From: a bacterium 210820-DFI.6.37
Lineage (GTDB): Bacteria; Bacillota; Clostridia; Peptostreptococcales; Anaerovoracaceae
DNA length: 64,000 nt
Direction: 5' to 3'
Assembly (NCBI GenBank): GCA_020558355.1
Contig: JAJCKG010000006.1
Span: 108,795-172,794 of the forward strand
Of this stretch, positions 25,020 to 33,229 are shown piece after piece. The position numbers and the translations under genes are program-made. Each line of letters starts with the position of its first letter. Positions within the stretch are counted from its first letter, which is position 1. The notes beneath the pieces were generated by a model, which was not told the origin of the DNA, made no database searches, and saw nothing but the letters and a program-made list of their open reading frames with translations.

Positions 25020-25110
25020 ACACAAATTCTGCCGCAAATCATTGTGTAATATATGCCTCGAATTAACTTGCTAATATCCCCTTTTAGAGCGAATATGTGT
25101 ACTACCGAAA
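25020..25110 (+). promoter_or_regulatory. Family promoter B upstream of amidoligase
   Basis: TTGCTA 25068-25073, 17-base spacer ending TTTTAGAGC, GAATAT 25091-25096, then GTACTACCGAAAGGG. Upstream, ACACAA (25020-25025) and TTGTGT (25042-25047) form an inverted repeat. The whole 125-base region is similar to that at 27300-27421. Confidence 0.75.
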
Positions 25111-25144
25111 GGGATAACACACAAAGAAAACGGAGGAAAACAGC

Positions 25145-26092
25145 ATGAACGCAAAATTAGCAAGACAGATTGAGGAAATGAAAAAGCAGACCATCGGGGT
25201 TGAGGTGGAGATGAACAACATTTCAAGAAGCAAAGCGGCAAAAATCGCAGCGGACTTCTTCGGAACAGGCAGATATCAGGACACGGCAGGACGGAACGGA
25301 TATTACACCTGGTCGGCTTGGGATGCGCAGGGACGGGAATGGAAGTTCCAAAAGGACGTCAGCATAGCGGGGCCGGACAGCGAAAAATGCGAACTGGTAA
25401 CGCCGATTCTGACCTACGCGGACATGGAAACCCTGCAGGAGCTCATCCGGCAGCTACGGCACGCCGGAGCAAAGAGCGACGCGGGAAGGGGCTGCGGGGT
25501 ACACATCCACATCGGGGCAAAAGGCCACACGCCGCAGAGCCTCAGAAACCTCGCCAACATCATGGCAAGCCACGAGAGCCTCATTGCAGACGCCTTAAAC
25601 CTCGACAGGGGCAGGATGAACCGCTACTGCCGCACGGTAGACCCACGGTTTCTGGAGCAGGTCAACCGGAAGAAGCCGGCAACGATGGCAGCCCTCGCAG
25701 ACATCTGGTACACAAGCCACGGAGCAAACTACGGCAGAAGCCAGCACTACAACGACAGCCGCTACCATATGCTGAACTACCATGCGACCTTTACTAAAGG
25801 CACGGTCGAATTCAGGCTTTTCCAATTCGACGAACCGGGCGACGGGCGCAGGGGCGGCCTTCACGCAGGGCAGCTCAAGAGCTACATCCAGCTCTGCCTC
25901 GCACTCAGCCAAATGGCGAAGGAAGTCAAGACCGCAAGCCCGAAGCCGCAGCAGAATGAAAACCCGAAATACGCCATGCGGACATGGCTCCTCCGGCTCG
26001 GCTTCATCGGGGACGAATTCAAGACCGCAAGGGACATTCTGACAAAGAGGCTTGCAGGTGACGCATCCTTCCGGAACGGAAGGGCCGCTTGA
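25145..26092 (+). CDS. Amidoligase (COOH-NH2 ligase family)
   Basis: A 315-residue enzyme of the glutamine-synthetase-like amidoligase family, which uses ATP to form amide or isopeptide bonds. Key positions: Glu20 and Glu22 in IGVEVEMNN, GPDSEKCELVTPIL, His120/His122 in GCGVHIHIGAK, and the Arg strand GTVEFRLFQFDEP. The C-terminal 40 residues (KYAMRTWLLRLGFIGDEFKT) are not part of the catalytic fold and match the C-terminus of the 23429-24166 protein. ACGGAGG precedes ATG 25145. Together with the cyclotransferase downstream it forms a ligase/eraser pair described by comparative genomics in phages. Substrate unknown. Confidence 0.9.
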   Translation: MNAKLARQIEEMKKQTIGVEVEMNNISRSKAAKIAADFFGTGRYQDTAGRNGYYTWSAWDAQGREWKFQKDVSIAGPDSEKCELVTPILTYADMETLQELIRQLRHAGAKSDAGRGCGVHIHIGAKGHTPQSLRNLANIMASHESLIADALNLDRGRMNRYCRTVDPRFLEQVNRKKPATMAALADIWYTSHGANYGRSQHYNDSRYHMLNYHATFTKGTVEFRLFQFDEPGDGRRGGLHAGQLKSYIQLCLALSQMAKEVKTASPKPQQNENPKYAMRTWLLRLGFIGDEFKTARDILTKRLAGDASFRNGRAA

Positions 26093-26102
26093 AGGGACCG
26101 CG

Positions 26103-26190
26103 GGAGGTAGCCTCCTGCCACCTTGCCTGCCACGGAAAGGGCAGTGACCGCTTCGGCGGTCTTAAGGTGGTAGAAGGGTGCCCCCTTCGG
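26103..26190 (+). ncRNA. Structured RNA candidate between amidoligase and GGCT genes
   Basis: Five perfect short stems in 88 bases: GGAGG/CCTCC (26103-26115), closing stem CCACCTT/AAGGTGG (26118-26124 with 26164-26170), inside it CTGCC/GGCAG (26127-26144) and GACCGC-TTCG-GCGGTC (26146-26161), forming a three-way junction, then GAAGGG/CCCTTC (26173-26188). The UUCG tetraloop supports RNA function. It could be a leader controlling the cyclotransferase gene, an mRNA processing site or an independent RNA. Confidence 0.55.
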
Positions 26191-26207
26191 AAAGGACGGA
26201 TTTGAAG

Positions 26208-26882
26208 ATGGAAAAAAGATACTACATTGCTTACGGATCGAACTTAAACATCCGGCAGATGCGGATGCGCTGCCCTGGGGCGAGGATCATCGGGACCTCG
26301 GTGGTGGAAGGATACCGGCTGCTGTTCAAGGGAAGTAAGACCGGCTCCTACCTCACCATCGAGCCGCAGGAGGGCGCGAGCGTCCCCGTGGCGGCATGGG
26401 CGGTAACGGAGGAGGATGAGGCGGCCCTGGACCGCTACGAGGGTTTTCCTTCCTTTTACTACAAAAAGGAAATGGAATTGCCTTTAAAGGGAATCAAGAC
26501 CGGCAAAATCCGCAGGCGGAAGGTTTTCGTCTACATCATGCATGAGGACCGCCCGCTTGGGCTGCCGAGCGAGTTCTACATGGAGACCTGCCTGCAGGGA
26601 TACCGCAGCTTCGGATTCGATGAGTCATTCCTGCAACAGGCATATGCCGACAGCAGGGAGGAATTTTCAGACGGATGGGGAATGGGCGATGCCTGCTTCA
26701 TGGTGACCAACCGGAAAAAGGGCTGCACCGGCCATTACACGGTGCGGGGGTTTGATGGAAAGTATTTCTGCCTGCAGAACAGCAGGGGCAGGTTTTACCG
26801 GGCATCTGCAGGGAGGATGTTCCGCAGCAGGGAGGAAGCGCTCAGCCTTCGCAAGCCTGCGGCAAAGGAGGAATCGGAATGA
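26208..26882 (+). CDS. Gamma-glutamylcyclotransferase-like protein
   Basis: A 224-residue protein. The N-terminal GGCT/AIG2 domain (1-140) has the YGSNL substrate loop (9-13) and catalytic Glu78 in LDRYEGFPSFYYKKE. Family enzymes release gamma-glutamyl groups as 5-oxoproline. Residues 145-224 form an extra domain (GMGDACFMVTNRKKGC, YTVRGFDGKYFCLQN, RMFRSREEALSLR) specific to this phage-type group. The start at ATG 26208 is chosen; TTG 26202 is possible. Likely reverses or trims the amidoligase product. Confidence 0.88.
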   Translation: MEKRYYIAYGSNLNIRQMRMRCPGARIIGTSVVEGYRLLFKGSKTGSYLTIEPQEGASVPVAAWAVTEEDEAALDRYEGFPSFYYKKEMELPLKGIKTGKIRRRKVFVYIMHEDRPLGLPSEFYMETCLQGYRSFGFDESFLQQAYADSREEFSDGWGMGDACFMVTNRKKGCTGHYTVRGFDGKYFCLQNSRGRFYRASAGRMFRSREEALSLRKPAAKEESE

Positions 26883-27097
26883 AGGAAACAGCTAACATAA
26901 TTGCGAGGATTTCGGTCTGCCCAAGGTGTGGGCAGACCTACCATGGGAGGCCGGCAGTCTCACGGGCGGACAACAAAACGCCGCTCTGCCCAGACTGCGG
27001 CACCAGGGAGGCGCTGGAGAGCATTGGGGTGGATGTGGAGGAGCAGGATTCCATCCTTGCCTCCATCCACCGCTGCACCGAAAGGAGGGAGCCATGA
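26879..27097 (+). CDS. Small zinc-ribbon protein
   Basis: A 72-residue protein, ATGA-overlapping the cyclotransferase gene. CPRCGQTYHGRPAVSR and CPDCGTREALESIG form a CxxC-x(n)-CxxC zinc ribbon, followed by an acidic tail. Frequently found next to this type of GGCT gene in Firmicute mobile elements; probably a nucleic-acid- or protein-binding adaptor. It overlaps the next gene by four bases. Confidence 0.72.
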   Translation: MKETANIIARISVCPRCGQTYHGRPAVSRADNKTPLCPDCGTREALESIGVDVEEQDSILASIHRCTERREP

Positions 27098-27285
27098 AAG
27101 CGTATGGGCGGAACCTACGCTGGATAGAGGACCGCCAGTATGGGGACGAGATGCACACGGGGATTCCGCTGCCATCCTCCGGAAAGAAGCGCGGGCAGCG
27201 CAGGAAACGGTACGAGCGGCCGTTCAAGAAGATGGAGCGGCAGTATTCAAAAAATGAAATCCGGAAGGAGATGGGCGGGCACTGA
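27094..27285 (+). CDS. Small basic protein of the amidoligase block
   Basis: A 63-residue, strongly basic protein (KKRGQRRKRYERPFKKMERQ) starting at ATG 27094 with AAAGGAGGGAGCC upstream. WIEDRQYGDEMHTGIPLPSS forms the N-terminal half. Four-base overlap with the zinc-ribbon gene indicates co-translation. No family recognised. Its many lysines would be plausible acceptors for isopeptide modification, but that is speculation. Confidence 0.6.
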   Translation: MKAYGRNLRWIEDRQYGDEMHTGIPLPSSGKKRGQRRKRYERPFKKMERQYSKNEIRKEMGGH

Positions 27286-27300
27286 CCCGCCGCCATAAAC

Positions 27301-27395
27301 TACACAATTTCCGCCACAGATATTTGTGGATATTATGTTCTGAAAGAACTTGATAATATGTGCGTTTAGAGTGAATATGTGTACTACCGAAAGGG
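27301..27395 (+). promoter_or_regulatory. Family promoter C
   Basis: TTGATA 27350-27355, 17-base spacer ending TTTAGAGT, GAATAT 27373-27378, then GTACTACCGAAAGGG and ACACAGAAAACGGAGG. Upstream CCACA/TGTGG (about 27314-27329) gives an inverted repeat. The layout is nearly the same as region B. Confidence 0.75.
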
Positions 27396-27421
27396 AAAAC
27401 ACAGAAAACGGAGGAAACACG

Positions 27422-27604
27422 ATGAAAACAAAATTTTACTTGGACGGCAAAAAGACCACAAAGAAAGCATTGGTTGAGAAGATTGGGAAGGAACGCCTCG
27501 ACCGCATGACGGCGGAAGCAAAAGAAGGGTTCTTTGCAGACCCGCTGGAGCAGCAGAGTTTCTACCTTGGCAGCGCAGGGATGCTGACCATCGAGTTTGC
27601 ATAA
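27422..27604 (+). CDS. 60-residue accessory protein under promoter C
   Basis: MKTKFYLDGKKTTKKALVEK, then IGKERLDRMTAEAKEGFFAD and a C-terminal strand MLTIEFA. ACGGAGGAAACACG precedes ATG 27422. The small alpha/beta protein is common in Clostridia mobile elements; function unknown. It is the first gene of the promoter-C transcript. Confidence 0.65.
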   Translation: MKTKFYLDGKKTTKKALVEKIGKERLDRMTAEAKEGFFADPLEQQSFYLGSAGMLTIEFA

Positions 27605-27617
27605 GGAGGGGAACGCC

Positions 27618-27884
27618 ATGAAAGATTTTACCACGATTGAAAAATTACAGATGAAGGTCAGCGCCACCTACGGCAGCGTACTGAAATTCGGGGACAACGT
27701 CCTGGTCACGGATGCCCATTACAAGGGCGGGTTCACAGCCGACATTTACGAGTTTGTGGAAACGCCGGAGGAAACGGGGCTTGGGGATATCGAATGCCGG
27801 CTGAACCACATCAGCCGTGCAGACCAGACCTTCCCCGACAATGGCCACGCCATTGCCTGGTGCATGGGGCAGGTCGCAAAATAA
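27618..27884 (+). CDS. 88-residue accessory protein
   Basis: Starts at ATG 27618 (AAGGAGGGGAACGCC upstream). Beta-rich: YGSVLKFGDNVLVTDAHY, GGFTADIYEFVE, and a C-terminal helix NGHAIAWCMGQVA. No family recognised. It follows the 27422 gene by 13 bases and precedes the large terminase, so the accessory block ends here. Confidence 0.6.
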   Translation: MKDFTTIEKLQMKVSATYGSVLKFGDNVLVTDAHYKGGFTADIYEFVETPEETGLGDIECRLNHISRADQTFPDNGHAIAWCMGQVAK

Positions 27885-28000
27885 GAATAGAATATTCCAG
27901 GGAACGGAAGCCGGGAGGCTTCTGTATCTCTTACCGATAGATTTCAGGCTTGCCACTGGCAGGTCATTTTTTATGCCATTTTCCAGGGGAGGTGACGGGC

Positions 28001-29608
28001 ATGGCAATGCGGAAACTGAAAAAATACAGACCGACAAAGTTCAGGGCAAAGGACAGCCGTTACGATTCCGATGCCGCTGATTTTGCCGTGATGTTCATCG
28101 AAAGCCTGTGCCACACCAAAGGCACATGGGCTGGGAAGCCTTTTGAGCTGATTGACTGGCAGGAGCAGATCATCCGTGACATTTTCGGCACACTGAAGCC
28201 GAACGGGTACCGCCAGTTCAACACGGCTTATGTGGAAATCCCGAAGAAGCAGGGAAAATCGGAGCTTGCGGCGGCCGTGGCGCTCCTTCTGACCTGCGGG
28301 GACGGGGAGGAACGTGCCGAGGTGTACGGCTGTGCCGCTGACCGCCAGCAGGCCACCATTGTTTTCGATGTGGCGGCGGATATGGTGCGGATGTGTCCGG
28401 CTCTGAACAAGAGGGTGAAGATACTTGCCTCGCAGAAGCGGATTATATACACGCCGACCAATTCCTTCTACCAGGTGCTTTCTGCGGAGGCATATTCCAA
28501 GCATGGGTTCAACATCCACGGCGTGGTGTTCGATGAGCTGCACACGCAGCCGAACCGGAAGCTGTTTGATGTCATGACCAAGGGCTCCGGCGACGCCAGG
28601 ATGCAGCCGTTGTACTTTCTCATCACCACGGCGGGGACGGATACCCATTCCATCTGCTATGAGACGCACCAGAAAGCAAAGGATATTTTAGAGGGGCGGA
28701 AGGTTGACCCAACCTTTTACCCGGTGATTTATGGTGCGGATGAGGCGGACGACTGGACGGACTCCAAGGTGTGGAAGAAAGCGAACCCCTCTTTAAATAT
28801 CACAGTCGGGATTGATAAAGTGAAAGCCGCCTGTGAGTCTGCAAAGCAGAACCCCGGAGAGGAGAACAGTTTCCGGCAGCTCCGCCTGAACCAGTGGGTG
28901 AAACAGGCGGTGCGGTGGATGCCCATGGACAAATGGGATGCCTGTGCCTTTCCGGTTTTGGAGGATGACCTGGAGGGACGTGTATGCTACGGCGGCCTTG
29001 ACCTTTCCTCTACCACGGACATCACGGCATTCGTGCTGGTATTCCCGCCTTTGGATGAGGAGGATAAATACTGCATCCTGCCATACTTTTGGGTGCCGGA
29101 GGAAACGCTGGAGCTGCGTGTGCGGCGCGACCATGTTCCCTATGATGTATGGGAGCGGCAGGGAAAGCTGATGACCACGGAGGGGAACGTGGTGCATTAC
29201 GGTTTCATTGAGAAGTTCATCGAGCGGCTTGGGGAGCGGTTCAACATCCGGGAGATTGCCTTTGACCGCTGGGGCGCAGTGCAGATGGTACAGAATCTGG
29301 AAGGTATGGGCTTCACAGTGGTCCCATTCGGTCAGGGTTTCAAGGATATGTCCCCGCCGACCAAAGAACTGATGAAGCTGGTGCTGGAGCAGAATATTGC
29401 ACACGGCGGGCATCCGATCCTGCGGTGGATGATGGATAACATCTTCATCCGCACCGATCCGGCAGGGAACATCAAGGCAGACAAGGAAAAATCCACGGAG
29501 AAGATTGACGGCGCGGTCGCCACGATCATGGGGCTTGACCGGGCAATCCGATGTGGGAACGATGCAGGGGCTTCCGTTTATGACAGCCGGGGGCTTCTTG
29601 TCTTTTAG
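28001..29608 (+). CDS. terL: Terminase large subunit
   Basis: A 535-residue packaging motor starting at ATG 28001 (GGGGAGGTGACGGGC upstream). ATPase domain: Walker A-like PKKQGKSE (81-88), Walker B GVVFDE (Asp178-Glu179), coupling ITTAGTD. Nuclease domain: GGLDLSSTTD, then IAFDRWGA and a late Asp in KIDGAVATIMG. It translocates DNA into the prohead and cuts it. Terminase type places the phage among HK97-like siphoviruses. Confidence 0.95.
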   Translation: MAMRKLKKYRPTKFRAKDSRYDSDAADFAVMFIESLCHTKGTWAGKPFELIDWQEQIIRDIFGTLKPNGYRQFNTAYVEIPKKQGKSELAAAVALLLTCGDGEERAEVYGCAADRQQATIVFDVAADMVRMCPALNKRVKILASQKRIIYTPTNSFYQVLSAEAYSKHGFNIHGVVFDELHTQPNRKLFDVMTKGSGDARMQPLYFLITTAGTDTHSICYETHQKAKDILEGRKVDPTFYPVIYGADEADDWTDSKVWKKANPSLNITVGIDKVKAACESAKQNPGEENSFRQLRLNQWVKQAVRWMPMDKWDACAFPVLEDDLEGRVCYGGLDLSSTTDITAFVLVFPPLDEEDKYCILPYFWVPEETLELRVRRDHVPYDVWERQGKLMTTEGNVVHYGFIEKFIERLGERFNIREIAFDRWGAVQMVQNLEGMGFTVVPFGQGFKDMSPPTKELMKLVLEQNIAHGGHPILRWMMDNIFIRTDPAGNIKADKEKSTEKIDGAVATIMGLDRAIRCGNDAGASVYDSRGLLVF

Positions 29609-29626
29609 AGAAGGAGGGTGATGGTT

Positions 29627-31003
29627 ATGGGATTTTTAAGCGGATTGTTCAGGGCGAGGGACGCACCCACCAACCGCACATCGGGCAGCGCCTACAGCTT
29701 TTTTATGGGCGGCAGCACGAGCGGGAAGCGTGTCAATGAGCGTTCCTCCATGCAGATGACGGCAGTGTACTCCTGCGTCCGCATCCTTTCGGAAGCAGTG
29801 GCGGGGCTGCCGCTGCATATGTACCGCTACACGGATAATGGCGGGAAGGAGAAAGCGGCGGAACATCCGCTGTATTTTTTACTTCATGACGAGCCGAACC
29901 CGGAGATGACTTCCTTCGTGTTCCGGGAGACGCTGATGACGCATCTGCTCCTTTGGGGCAACGCCTACGCACAGATCATCCGTAACGGCAAGGGCGAGGT
30001 CATTGCACTGTATCCCCTGATGCCGGACCGGATGGCGGTGGAGCGGGACAGCAAAGGTCAGCTTTACTACGAATACACGGTGAGCATGGATGATGCGCCG
30101 ACCGTGAAGGGCAGCACGGTGGCCCTGCCCCCGTCGGAGGTTCTCCATATCCCCGGACTCGGTTTTGACGGGCTGGTGGGCTATTCCCCTATTGCCATGG
30201 CAAAGAACGCCATCGGCATGGCGATTGCCTGCGAGGAATACGGAGCGAAGTTCTTCGCCAACGGCGCGCAGCCGAGCGGCGTGCTGGAGCATCCGGGGAC
30301 ACTGAAGGACCCTTCAAAGGTGAGGGAGAGCTGGCAGTCCACCTTTGGCGGCAGCCATAACGCAAACAAGGTGGCGGTTCTGGAGGAGGGCATGAAATAC
30401 ACGCCCATCTCCATATCCCCGGAACAGGCGCAGTTTCTGGAAACAAGGAAGTTCCAGATCAATGAGATTGCGAGGATTTTCCGTGTGCCTCCGCACATGG
30501 TGGGCGACCTGGAAAAGAGCAGCTTCTCCAACATCGAGCAGCAGTCGTTGGAATTTGTGAAATACACGCTTGATCCGTGGGTGTCCCGGTGGGAGCAGTC
30601 CATGGCGCGCGCCCTACTGACCCCGGAGGAAAAGAAGCAGTATTTTATGAAGTTAAACGTGGACGGCCTGCTCCGGGGCGATTACCAGAGCCGCATGAAC
30701 GGGTATGCCGTGGGGCGGCAGAACGGATGGATGTCCGCAAACGACATCCGGGAGCTGGAGAACCTTGACCGCATCCCGGAGGAGCTTGGCGGTGACCTGT
30801 ATCTGATAAATGGGAACATGACTAAGCTTCAGGATGCAGGGATTTTTGCGGCAGGGGCAGCCACGGAAAACGGAAAGGAGGATTCGGAGGATGAAAACGA
30901 AGAAGTTCTGGAAGTGGAAGAACCAGGCGGCACAGACGGAGCCGGAAGTGACCGAGCGGATACTGGAGCTGAACGGCACCATCGCAGAGGAGAGCTGGTT
31001 TGA
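29627..31003 (+). CDS. Phage portal protein (HK97 family)
   Basis: A 458-residue portal. ATG 29627 is chosen for its spacing from AAGGAGGG; GTG 29618 and ATG 29621 are too close. Family signatures: SVNERSSMQMTAVYSCVRIL-type N-terminus, LLWGNAYAQIIRNGKGEV, and FQINEIARIFRVPPHMVGD. It forms the dodecameric DNA gate at the head vertex. Its last 113 bases overlap the protease gene in another frame. Confidence 0.95.
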   Translation: MGFLSGLFRARDAPTNRTSGSAYSFFMGGSTSGKRVNERSSMQMTAVYSCVRILSEAVAGLPLHMYRYTDNGGKEKAAEHPLYFLLHDEPNPEMTSFVFRETLMTHLLLWGNAYAQIIRNGKGEVIALYPLMPDRMAVERDSKGQLYYEYTVSMDDAPTVKGSTVALPPSEVLHIPGLGFDGLVGYSPIAMAKNAIGMAIACEEYGAKFFANGAQPSGVLEHPGTLKDPSKVRESWQSTFGGSHNANKVAVLEEGMKYTPISISPEQAQFLETRKFQINEIARIFRVPPHMVGDLEKSSFSNIEQQSLEFVKYTLDPWVSRWEQSMARALLTPEEKKQYFMKLNVDGLLRGDYQSRMNGYAVGRQNGWMSANDIRELENLDRIPEELGGDLYLINGNMTKLQDAGIFAAGAATENGKEDSEDENEEVLEVEEPGGTDGAGSDRADTGAERHHRRGELV

Positions 31004-31697
31004 TGATGATGTGACGCCGCAGCTTTTCAAGGATGAGCTGAATGCCGGAAGCGGCGACATTACCGTGTGGATTAATTCACCGGGCGGTGACTGTGTGGCG
31101 GCGGCACAGATTTATAATATGCTCTCCAACTATAAGGGCAAGGTGACTGTAAAAATAGACGGTATCGCAGCAAGCGCCGCCAGTGTGATTGCCATGGCGG
31201 GCGACACGGTTCTGGTATCCCCCGTTTCGATGCTTATGATCCACAATCCCGCCACCATCGCATGGGGCGACCATGCGGAGATGCAGAAGGCCATCGATAT
31301 GCTCGCCGAAGTGAAGGAGTCCATCATCAATGCCTATGTGTTAAAGACGGGGCTTTCCCGCCCGAAGCTGTCGCACCTCATGGATGCGGAGACGTGGATG
31401 GACGCAAACAAGGCGGTGGAGCTTGGCTTTGCGGATGAGATTATGACGCGGGCAAAAGCAGAGCCGGAGGAAGAAACGGATGAAGGGGAAGAGGAAAAAA
31501 AGCCTCCTGCCCACAATTCCATTCTGTTCTCCCGCAGGGCGGTCAATAACACGCTTTTTAACAAGATGGCCGCCAAGTACGGGCAGGCAGAAAAGAAACC
31601 AAATATGCAGGAGCAGGCACAAATCCCTGCACCGGAAACAGAAACCGGCCGTTCCGTGGACGAACTCATGGAACGGCTTACTTTATTGAGACATTGA
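30891..31697 (+). CDS. ClpP-like prohead protease
   Basis: A 268-residue serine protease. Nucleophile Ser95 in DGIAASAASVIAMAGD and His118 in LMIHNPATIAWG match ClpP-type S14 phage proteases; INSPGGDCVAAAQIY is the oxyanion loop. Residues 195-268 are a linker/scaffold-like tail that is probably cleaved. It matures the prohead by trimming capsid and scaffold. Starts inside the portal gene at ATG 30891 (CGGAGG upstream). Confidence 0.93.
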   Translation: MKTKKFWKWKNQAAQTEPEVTERILELNGTIAEESWFDDDVTPQLFKDELNAGSGDITVWINSPGGDCVAAAQIYNMLSNYKGKVTVKIDGIAASAASVIAMAGDTVLVSPVSMLMIHNPATIAWGDHAEMQKAIDMLAEVKESIINAYVLKTGLSRPKLSHLMDAETWMDANKAVELGFADEIMTRAKAEPEEETDEGEEEKKPPAHNSILFSRRAVNNTLFNKMAAKYGQAEKKPNMQEQAQIPAPETETGRSVDELMERLTLLRH

Positions 31698-31713
31698 GAA
31701 GGAGGATTTCATT

Positions 31714-32931
31714 ATGACGATTCTTGAACTGCGTGAGAAACGCGCGAAGGCATGGGAGGCGGCAAAGGCATTCCTGGATTCCCACAGGAAGGAGAACGGT
31801 GTCCTTTCCGCAGAGGATGACGCCGCATACACGAAAATGGAGCAGGAGATCACGGACCTTGGGAAAGAGATTGAAAGGCTGGAGCGGCAGGAGGCCCTGG
31901 ATGCGGAGCTGAACCGCCCGGTAAATAAGCCCCTCACGGGAAAGCCGGGCCGCGGGACGGATACGGACGGCGGGGAGGATAAGACGGGGCGTGCCTCCGA
32001 TGATTACCGGAAGAACTTCTGGAACGCCATGCGCTCCAAGGTGCCGATGCCAAGCGTGACCAATGCCCTGCAGATCGGCACGGACTCCGAGGGCGGCTAC
32101 CTGGTGCCGGATGAATACGAGCGCACTTTGGTGGAGGCTTTGGAGGAGGAGAACATCTTCCGGCAGATGGCGAAAGTCATCCAGACCTCCAGCGGTGACC
32201 GCAAGATTCCTGTTGTTGCTTCCAAGGGAACGGCATCCTGGATTGATGAGGAGGGCGCGTTCCCGGAGAGCGATGATTCCTTCGGGCAGGTTTCCATCGG
32301 GGCATACAAGCTGGGCACCATGATCAAGGTTTCCGAGGAGCTGTTAAACGACAGCGTGTTTGACCTGCAGTCCTATATCTCCCGCGAGTTTGCCCGCAGG
32401 ATCGGGGCGAAGGAAGAGGAGGCGTTCTTCACGGGGGACGGCAAGGGCAAGCCTTTAGGGGTGCTGGCAGCCACGGGAGGCGCGGAAACAGGTGTGGCCG
32501 CAGCGTCCGCAACGGCAGTGACGGCGGATGAGCTGATGGATTTATATTATTCGCTGAAATCCCCGTACCGCAAGAAATCCGTGTGGGTGCTGAATGATTC
32601 CACTATCAAGGCCATCCGCAAGCTGAAGGACACCAACGGGCAGTATTTATGGCAGCCGTCCCTTACGGCGGGGACCCCGGACACCATCCTCGGCAGGCCG
32701 GTAAAAACTTCTGCGTATATGCCGGCCATTGCCGCAGGCGCACGTTCCATCGCTTTCGGTGATTTCTCCTATTACTGGATTGCCGACAGGCAGGGGCGTT
32801 CCTTCAAGCGCCTGAACGAACTGTTCGCGGCGACCGGGCAGGTGGGCTTTCTGGCATCGCAGCGTGTGGACGGCAAGCTGATCCTTGCGGAAGCGATCAA
32901 AGTGCTGGAGCAGAAAGGTGCATCGGCTTAA
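31714..32931 (+). CDS. Major capsid protein (HK97 fold)
   Basis: A 405-residue protein. Residues 1-75 form a coiled-coil delta domain (scaffold-like; ending near KPLTGKPGRGTDTDGG), likely removed by the protease. The mature part begins around DYRKNFWNAMRS and shows EGGYLVPDEYERTLVEALEE, RRIGAKEEEAFFTGDGKGKP and FLASQRVDGKLILAEAI, all typical of HK97-type capsids. AGAAGGAGG precedes the ATG. Confidence 0.95.
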   Translation: MTILELREKRAKAWEAAKAFLDSHRKENGVLSAEDDAAYTKMEQEITDLGKEIERLERQEALDAELNRPVNKPLTGKPGRGTDTDGGEDKTGRASDDYRKNFWNAMRSKVPMPSVTNALQIGTDSEGGYLVPDEYERTLVEALEEENIFRQMAKVIQTSSGDRKIPVVASKGTASWIDEEGAFPESDDSFGQVSIGAYKLGTMIKVSEELLNDSVFDLQSYISREFARRIGAKEEEAFFTGDGKGKPLGVLAATGGAETGVAAASATAVTADELMDLYYSLKSPYRKKSVWVLNDSTIKAIRKLKDTNGQYLWQPSLTAGTPDTILGRPVKTSAYMPAIAAGARSIAFGDFSYYWIADRQGRSFKRLNELFAATGQVGFLASQRVDGKLILAEAIKVLEQKGASA

Positions 32932-32953
32932 TAAGTTTTAAGGAGGTGGCGGC

Positions 32954-33229
32954 ATGGCTGTGGCGCTGGAAGAAATGAAGAATTACCTCCGTGTGGATTT
33001 TGACGATGACGATGCCCTGATTGAAGGCATGGTCAGGGCATCCGAGAGAATCTGCATGGATGTGGCAAGGATGGATTCTGCGGATGAATTCTATGCTGTG
33101 GAGAATGCAAAAATGGCTGTCCTGTATGCCGCAGCCTACCTCTATGAACACCGGGAGGAAGCCGACCACCATGCCCTGGTGCTGACGCTGCGGGCATTGC
33201 TCTCCGGCAGCCGGAAGGAGGCGTTCTGA
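32954..33229 (+). CDS. Head-tail connector (gp6-like)
   Basis: A 91-residue helical protein: LEEMKNYLRVDFDDDDALIE and a helix pair with AVLYAAAYLYEHREE match gp6-like connectors that form a ring below the portal. It directly follows the capsid gene, and its stop overlaps the next start. Confidence 0.88.
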   Translation: MAVALEEMKNYLRVDFDDDDALIEGMVRASERICMDVARMDSADEFYAVENAKMAVLYAAAYLYEHREEADHHALVLTLRALLSGSRKEAF

